From Telmatactis stephensoni (Eukaryota > Cnidaria > Anthozoa > Actiniaria > Isophelliidae): DNA of 64,000 nucleotides. Location: positions 124,001-188,000 of the forward strand of contig JALIZF010001546.1 in assembly GCA_029948255.1 (NCBI GenBank). The letters are read 5' to 3'. Position 1 is the first letter of the stretch. Every line of letters begins with the position of its first letter. Made by a program: the position numbers and the translations under genes. Below are positions 57,167 to 64,000 of this stretch, in pieces. The notes under the pieces were generated by a model. The model had not been told where the DNA came from and ran no database searches. It saw only the letters and a list, made by a program, of their open reading frames with translations.

Positions 57167-57320
57167 CTTTAGTACCGCAGGGGCTGCTGGGAGTTGAGAT
57201 ATTTCTGTTGAGCATGCATTCCAGGTTGGAGAGCATGAGTAGTCCAAAGAAAAGAATATTTGAGTTTCGGATTGAGTTCTGTTGGAGTACCTTTTTTCGA
57301 TTTTGGTGCCTTGCACTCAT
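57167..57320 (-). CDS. Possible signal-peptide exon
   Basis: From the ATG at 57320 the minus strand reads 51 codons with a hydrophobic core NILFFGLLMLSNLECML after a basic N terminus. It ends at a strong donor (AAAG then GTAAGT) in phase 1. This fits a first exon of a secreted or membrane protein, but no partner exon was recognised to the left because the tandem array begins at 56989. It could be chance. Confidence 0.3.
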
Positions 57321-59670
57321 ATGAACAGGTCAGTAAATGATTTTAAGTATATTTGCTTATTTATTCTTGTACAGCAATCATATAATTTTCGGTCACAAAA
57401 CATACAATGCGATTTCTGATTTCTGATCATTAAATTAACTTAATATTCGGCCGTTGCGCCCTTAGCAAACAAAAGTGAGTCTGCCAGTGTGTCCTAAATT
57501 TTTTTATTTTTGATCTCATTTGTATTGCTATGTGTTTTGGGCGATTTTAAATCGAAAACAGTTGTTTGCCAGCGGTTTTGTTTTTGGAATTTTCGAATAT
57601 CCGTGGCCGGAATGTGAAGCGAATCTTGTTGGGGGATTTAAGCTTATAATAATAACTTTATTAAAGTCTCTGTCTTCTAGCCGGCCGGGGACAGGTGCCC
57701 TACTAAAAATATTATTAAATATAGTTGATTTGAGAAGCTTATCATTTACATTGCTGTCTTACAGCTGATGATACGGCTCATCTGTTCGGGTCGAAGACAT
57801 GTAATTTACATTTTAGGCGCCAAGTGCTGCCTCAATACAACTCCTGATCACTGGGGCTAGTTGAAGACCGAAACAGTAAATGTTTTATGACCTGTCGCTT
57901 ATGTTTTTCACTTAATTGCTCATTTTCTTATTTTCTCGGCAATTCGAAAGTGTAAAAGGTTGTTTTCAAGCTGCATTTCACCTTTTGTTATAATACCGTG
58001 ATCTCCAAGTTTGACTTGGTCGGCGTCGTCGATAGTTTAAATATGGTTGTACTTATTTGAAGCCAAAAGCGAGGCTTAATGTGCTGTTTTATGAGATTAT
58101 TCAGTTTACGGTGAACTCATTTGGTGTCATTCTATGTTTTTTTCAAAATTTATTTAAGATTTAATATCGAGAGAACGTCCATTTCTCCCCGTGGATCAAT
58201 ACAAAAACATTGGACTTGGACTAGAGGACTCGGACTTGGGACTCGGACTTGCTGACTCGGGCTTGGGGACTCGGACTTTGAGACGTGGAAATAGGGACGT
58301 GGCAGTAAGGCATAAGCAAAACATGGACTTGATTTCTTTTTGTATATAAACCATTTTCATTCTTATCAGAATTTTCATTTTTGGAAAGAATACTGTAAAA
58401 ACCCACAACTATGAACCCACAATTTTGGGAAGAAGCCTAAAGAGGTTCTTATATAAATGGTAGTTTACACAATTTTAGGCTACATAGGTTCTTAAAATAA
58501 GTTCTTAATTCTGGAGAAAGGCAAATAAAACTTAGCTGCAAAACAAGATGGTTGGCCTATTTTCTATTTTCTACCCCTGCCCCCACCCCTCCCCCAAAAG
58601 CAAATTTGAATGCATACATTCACATTGCAGCTGCAATGTACTAATATAATAATTTTAGAAAATGAGAATTTGTTTTCAATTTCTCCACAAGTTATATTGA
58701 GGGGTCAAAATATGCAAATGAGTCAGCTTACTACTTCGTATATGACAACATGAAATGGCACCATTCAATCTATCTATTGTCTAACTAGAATGATGCCATA
58801 CATAAAGTAGTAACCTGTTGTGTCACTCACTCATTTGCAAATGTGTTAACTATGCCACTGTGCATGCTTGATGTAATATGGTACGTAATATAGGCTATGG
58901 GTACAAGATTGAAGGAAATATGATTTATTATTCCGGGACTCCTGAAGTACTCCTGAACTATTCACAGATCCACCATTGTACAGAATTCAGGGACATATCC
59001 GGGAACTTTCCTATTGTTTTGGCGTGAAATTCAAATATGTTAAATATAGTTTGCCTGATTAAGAGGGGAAATTACAAAGGATTGCCACTAAAACGGCTCA
59101 TGCTGCTCCTGAAAATAAAACTGAAAGTTAGTTTCTAAATTCAATTTTCCATTCCCAAAGGTTGTAAATTAAGGATGAGATATCACTTTAACATACAAAT
59201 CAAATAGTTTGTAAAAAAGCGGCATATTTATAATACCTTTTTCATTGTGAATAAACCATACTTTTGGAGGAAATATGTATGAAGCGCTAACATTCTAGCT
59301 CTATAGTTTGTTTTCTAATATCTTTCATCAATGCCCAAGAGCTGATAAAAATCAAGACGTATAAAGAGTCATTTCTATCCTGTAGATAGATAATCCATGA
59401 AATTTTTTCCACACCTTTTTGATGATGAAAATTTTTAGTGCATATGCTGTTGGTTGCCTGGCAAATTCAAAATTCCTTGGGAAGCCCACAGCTTATCGGT
59501 AAATCTAAGCAGAAACACCTTTTTTGTTTGGGGAGATTAATTAATTTATAAGTCAATTTCCACGGCACCTTTTGAGCTCGCACCAGCGTAACATCTCTTT
59601 TCAAAATTGAAAGGTAAAAGAAAATCAATCTACACAGTATGTAGAGATTGAGTTCATTCCGACTTGTCTG
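57321..59670. other. No gene recognised; minor repeats
   Basis: No supported exons. An AATAATAACTTTATT block at about 57644-57660 resembles the 3' end of a LINE. A small minisatellite of GACTCGGACTTG-type units lies at 58208-58282. The rest shows nothing I can name. Confidence 0.4.
58208..58282. repeat. GACTCGGACTTGG minisatellite
   Basis: About six imperfect 12-13 bp copies. The Ser/Pro-rich translation on the minus strand derives from this repeat. Confidence 0.75.
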
Positions 59671-59676
59671 TCATTA

Positions 59677-60484
59677 GGGACCAGTCATGATTTATCTAGA
59701 GGGAGGGGCGCTGGGTAATTTGCAAGTGAAAGGTGAAACTTTTGTCAAAGCTCTTTGAAGAAAATTGCAGATAACCCCCCTTCTGTATTATAATTTTAAA
59801 AAATGACCCCCTCAAAAAGGGGCACCTAAGAATTACCTAATGAAGCACGAAATCAGCATAGCTTGAATGTTGTCTAGTTATTCGACCACTTCTAGACCTT
59901 TCAACAGTGAGTAGCTCTGCAGAGTCACCTTCCTCATTGCCATTGGTATCACCATCACTGCTACTGTCACACAAAACTAAGTCTTCATCACTGTCACTTT
60001 CATTTTCACTATCTCCAGAACCAATTTGTTGATCAAAAACAGCTACAGGTTGGTCATCAGGCATAGTTCTTCTGTCCTGATTGTAGTAGTGTACGGTAAT
60101 GCGCTGATTTTGTCCATTTTCTTCCCTGTCTTTGAAAGGTTATAATGGATCAAATACTGATCAAGCTCTGAAATGACAAGTGGTGGCAGCTTGCCATTCT
60201 CAATAAGTTCCTGCCTGTTGTAATCAGAAACCTTTTTTCGTTCTTGCCTTGCATCTTTGCGTTGCTTTTCTCGGACTTTGGCGATGGTTTCCAAAGACGA
60301 TAGATGTTCTAAATAGGATCTGACATGTTTTTCGTCAACAATAAATGCCTGGGAAAATTAACAAGACCCGCCCTTTCTTGTACCTAAAATACAATACTCC
60401 CCCCCGCCCTCTTTGCTAATTTAAAATTGGCTTGACCCCCTATTTTTCTTCCAGCCCCCCTCTAGATAAATAATGACTGGTCCC
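59677..60484. mobile_element. 808-bp TIR element carrying a gene fragment
   Basis: TIRs GGGACCAGTCATGATTTATC (left) and the complement of GGGACCAGTCATTATTTATC (right), about 35 bp with mismatches. Flanks are ATTA on the left and TTAA on the right, so TTA is duplicated; a TTAA duplication with one change is also possible. It contains the minus-strand gene piece at 59840-60350. No transposase is recognised. Confidence 0.65.
59837..60350 (-). pseudogene. Broken 3' end of a SAP-like-tailed protein gene
   Basis: Minus-strand residues AKVREKQRKDARQERKK, then LIENGKLPPLVISELDQYL, HYNLSKTGKKMDKI, then (after a -1/+1 shift near 60075) a Ser/Asp/Glu-rich tail ending RSGRITRQHSSYADFVLH and a stop at 59837. 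The L..L...EL..YL...L...GKK.DKI pattern resembles a SAP-type DNA-binding helix pair. From memory, similar tails end large repeated cnidarian proteins of unknown function. It is a fragment: no upstream exons lie within the element. Confidence 0.5.
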
Positions 60485-60488
60485 TTAA

Positions 60489-62018
60489 ATGGCAGTCTCT
60501 GTAAAAGTGGACCGATGACTTCGCTCCAGAAAATAGATTTCCTACATACTTCCCCCACAAAATACCTTGGGTTAGTAAGTAAAAGTAAGCACATTAATTT
60601 GGAGAAAAGTTACAAATTCAATTTTTAGGGGGAGGATCTTCGGTTCAGTCCAAGCTAGTTCGGTTTGGTCAAGCGAAAAGATCTAAAATAGAGCTTTTTG
60701 GTGAGCACGTTGCTCTTCCAATAAGCTATTTTCAGATCAATGACTATACTGCCATTTTTTAACAATCTTTCAGTTTTTCAATGCTTGCTTTTATTTGAAA
60801 AATATATTTTACAAAAAGGAGAAAAGATTGATTTAGTAAGGCCATGTTTCCTACTTTGTCAAGAGACCCAAAAGTACCCTAAGAAACGTCGCCTATTTCT
60901 TGCAAGTCCAGCACTCATTTAGAAAACTTTCTATTTCATCGTGCTAACGAAAGACCAATTAAGACAAAAATGTAAAAAAAACTTTGAGGGTTTGCGAATT
61001 TTTGCTGTTAACGATGCTTTGGTTTGCATGCGATTACGAAAAAATGTAGCGTTTTTATGCAAATTAGGTTTCAAATCTAGCTTGATTTATTCCATTGAAA
61101 TAAACTTATTTTTAACAACAATTTATTATTTTAATTGAAAATAGATGCTTAATGGTTTTTTTCTGTCAAAAAAAATTACAAAAAGTTTGTGGAGACTCGC
61201 AATGCCACACCATTTCTGTAGGTTTTACGTGTCACGCAATAAGCCATGTCATGCGGGGACGATATGATTTTGAAAATACACTCAAATCTCAAACGACTTT
61301 AAATATTGTCAGAGAATTTGTGACTATTTATTCAAAAATGGCAGTAGAGAACATTATTGTATCAACAAATCTGTATTTGTACATCCTATATAGCATACAG
61401 TATACCCGGGAGTATATTAGTACACAGTATAATTATTTTGTTATTAGCAAAAGTGTGAGATTTACCAGTATATATTCTGGTCTTTTGTTGATTACTCTAA
61501 AACAAGAACTGCATGTAAAATGTGCACAGACTGCACCATTAACTGACTTAAACAACTGATAGTCAATTTTTAATTGAAAGTATAATGAACATTTCATTCA
61601 ACGAGAAATTTAATCATTTATTTGTAAAGTTTGGAAGCAAAAGGTAGCGTTCGAACGAAAATCACAAAAACCTGTGCACCAATATCGTGCGCGAGGCCAT
61701 AACAATTAATAAAACATTCGCGGGAACTCGAAAAGTCATACCATTTCGTTTGGAAAATGTTATTGTGCACATTTCATACACTGATAATACTAATTTCTCA
61801 TAAAAGTTTTTAAAAATATACGCTGCCATTTTTGTCCGTTTCGAAACCCTAACATATATACAAATTAATTCTTAAACAATAACAATTTCTATTTTTGTCA
61901 GAACATTATCAAAACAATTATATTTTTGCTCGATTTCATTTAGTTTGCTTGGAATGCCTGTCAATCAATTGGTGCCAGCTAATTAGTGATTTTGAGGCGC
62001 AAGTACTACAAAACCAAA
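60489..62018. other. No gene recognised
   Basis: AT-rich. The open stretch at 61152-61559 has no recognisable domain and low-complexity composition, so I do not call it. Confidence 0.4.
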
Positions 62019-63908
62019 ATGTCGTGTTTCGTAGCGACGTACAATGAATACGGTGTGTGTGGAAATTCAAGGGGAATCTCTGGATTGGTTCCACTATCAG
62101 ATTGTAATGATTCAATCGATTCTCATCTAGTTTCTCTCCATTTATCTACGGAAAAAATAACTGAGTCTGAAGTCATTCTTGCAAGAGTAGGTATATCTGA
62201 TGTCGTGCAACGAAGTAGTGAAATGATGATATGTGCAAAGCACCGACACTCTCTAGGAAAGTACTGGAGATCAAGGGTATCTTGTCAATATCCAAGCCAC
62301 TTGGGAGGTTCAACAGCCATTCGGAGCAGATATTCTGTCAATCTAGCGATGTCCAAGTCAATACAGTGAGTTTACGGCGTGTTTGTCCCTTTTGGTTCAG
62401 GTCAGTACCGCAAGTCCGTATCAGCGTCGATCGATTTACATATTTATTCATGCCGGGATGATATAATCATGGTCGATGCATTATTTGATGTTTAAACAGT
62501 TATGCCTATTATGATATAAAATGCACACATCATCTTAGAAAATGTTTATCACCAGAGAAATCAACTGTAGGCATGATATGCCTTTTAGCGAAACGGAGCA
62601 AATGTTGAAAGAATCTTTTGTTAAAATCTTTTATCATTAAAAATATATACCTGTTGGCGTGCAGCTAACAATTATACATTCTTTCTTGGGACTTGGTGGG
62701 TTTGGGGCGTTTATTCAATACTTTTAGCCTTGGGAGCGCTATTTCAGGAAATCTACGGTACTGTATTTCCTTAACAGTAATTTGTCATAACTGCCGTAAA
62801 TATCATAACAAGTGCATCAAAGAATTAACGTGGGCTACATCCCCAACGTGTAAAACCTCCGATGACAAGCAAGTAACTGTTAATCAAACCAGGTACGTAA
62901 ATCATTATTACCAGAGTTAGTAGTACTAGTACATATATAACGGTTTCCTTTACATAGTCTACGTATAGCCACATGTAATTATAAGACATTCCGACATTTA
63001 CAAGCTCAGCCATTAGGATGTCTGTAAGTATATGTATTTCCAAGCATTCTATCTGCATTTAACAAAATTGTGCGACAATTTTAAAGAAAGCCACTCAGAA
63101 GAATTGCATACACTTTTTGATTTACTATCGATTATATTAACAATTTGGATAAATTAATTTGATTTACTTTTTTTTTTCTGTGAATAAAATTGTGAAACTA
63201 GACTTTTTTCTCAACTAAAGGCTGTGTAAGGAATCTACGTTATCCAAGCTTGCAGCTACTAGTTTTACACCCGTTCAGAATGATGTACCATTTTGTCAAA
63301 GAAACCTTACTGCAGATGAAGCATGGACGAAGACACAATGGAAGAGAAAGAGTTCGAGTTAGCAGGTAATTCAAGTTTTTAATGCCAGTATGTCTAATAT
63401 CGCAGACGCTGTTGGAAAACCAAGGCTTGAGCCTCTACAAGCCAACGTTAAGCAATGGGAAACTTGCTCGTCACCACAAAAAGCAGAGGCTGTCAGTAAA
63501 GCTGAAAAAGCGTGGCAATTAGTTTGTGATGTTATTGCGCCAAATAACGGGGAAGCTCTCTTTCAAGCTGTTAAGAAATATGGTAAAGAGGATAACGACG
63601 AGCGTGGATTAAGGTCCTTGCTTATTGCTTATCAGAATGCACTTTCAAAGCCTCTAAAAACACAGATCCTTAGTATCTATGCCAACAAATTCACTTTCTC
63701 TGAACTAAAGCAGTTACATCGTCTATTTGAAGAACTTAGTGACAGACAGATAAAAAAAGCACGAAAGCAAGCAATGTCTCAAGGTGTGGGAATTCCAGTA
63801 GCTAAGACAGTACATCACAGAGTTCGAGTGGATCAGCGCCAACTGGACCATTTTCTAGACTTCACTATGCGGCCGTATTTCTACCAAGATGTGGCATATG
63901 GGACATGA
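62019..63908 (+). CDS. Multi-exon Cys/His-rich gene of unknown function, partial or broken
   Basis: Exon A 62019-62365 starts MSCFVATYNE and has ICAKHRHSLGKYW and SCQYPSH, a zinc-type Cys/His cluster; donor GTGAGT. Exon B 62728-62892 joins in phase and has CHNCRKYHNKC; donor GTACGT. Exon C starts at 63221 in phase (RLCKESTLSKL). Its frame meets a stop at 63360, but a second frame (ATG at 63323, MDEDTMEEKEFELA) reads through the donor at 63366 into exon D (63406-63908, DAVGKPRLEPLQANVKQW). Exon D ends DFTMRPYFYQDVAYGT then TGA. From memory, proteins with both the C..HR..LG..W.....C.YP and LDF...PYFYQDV.YGT blocks are common in cnidarians and continue well past this point. So the TGA may be a nonsense change (CGA to TGA), or the gene continues beyond the window. 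Confidence 0.5.
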
Positions 63909-64000
63909 ACAATCAAGCTTGAGAGTCAACTTCACACTTGAGAGAAACTTCACACTTTGCAGCTGAGTGCAAGCGTGGATATGTTGTAGGAGAGCCAGCA

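Noticed and set aside
57764..57885. CTGATGA...GAAACAG words, possible hammerhead
   Set aside because: No consistent set of three helices; the second CTGATCA deviates from the core.
1..64000. Bacterial or phage origin, CRISPR array or operon
   Set aside because: Spliced genes, LINEs, a MULE and SINE-type sequences are eukaryotic. The tandem units are far too long and lack spacers for CRISPR.

Overview
The window looks like nuclear DNA of an invertebrate animal, most probably a cnidarian (sea anemone or coral). The reasons are AT-rich intron-bearing genes with clean GT-AG splice sites, an astacin protease ending in ShKT domains, and a dense mix of Maverick-type, LINE, Penelope-like, Mutator-like, Harbinger and foldback elements. 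The species assignment is inference; the gene structures are read from the sequence.

Layout. 1-2860 holds foldback elements and a GAATA microsatellite. 2865-7831 is a small Maverick/Polinton-type element with 0.6-0.7 kb terminal inverted repeats (TIRs) and a perfect 6-bp target duplication (TCTTCA). It carries a zinc-finger/packaging-ATPase gene, a CTAG-rich minisatellite, two compact genes on the other strand and an intronless tRNA-Tyr, but no polymerase, integrase, protease or capsid gene. 9687-23229 (minus) is a complete nine-exon astacin metalloprotease gene whose exons join in frame to 335 codons. LINE, SINE and foldback copies sit in its introns. 23700-26095 is a LINE remnant whose 5' half is inverted (twin-priming pattern), split by a 1,024-bp Mutator-like element with a 9-bp duplication. 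26421-40749 (plus) is a seven-exon gene for a signal peptide, three Ig domains and a short hydrophobic tail (369 codons). Its last intron of 7.3 kb holds a palindromic composite transposon with a dead Harbinger transposase.

41.6-57.0 kb is a tandem array of eight 1.41-1.42 kb units, split between copies 3 and 4 by a Penelope-like element with a long reverse transcriptase ORF on the minus strand. The unit and the element share a structured motif with paired compensatory changes. 57-62 kb is sparse: a possible signal-peptide exon, a short minisatellite and an 808-bp TIR element carrying a broken gene piece. 62.0-64.0 kb holds several exons of a cysteine/histidine-rich gene that is interrupted by a stop or runs off the edge.

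The two clear host genes are divergent: the astacin starts at 23229 going left and the Ig gene at 26421 going right. Both make secreted or surface products. The rest is mainly mobile DNA in layers, and several nestings can be ordered from target duplications. The most unusual unit is the small Maverick-like element, which looks like a packaging-competent satellite dependent on a helper.
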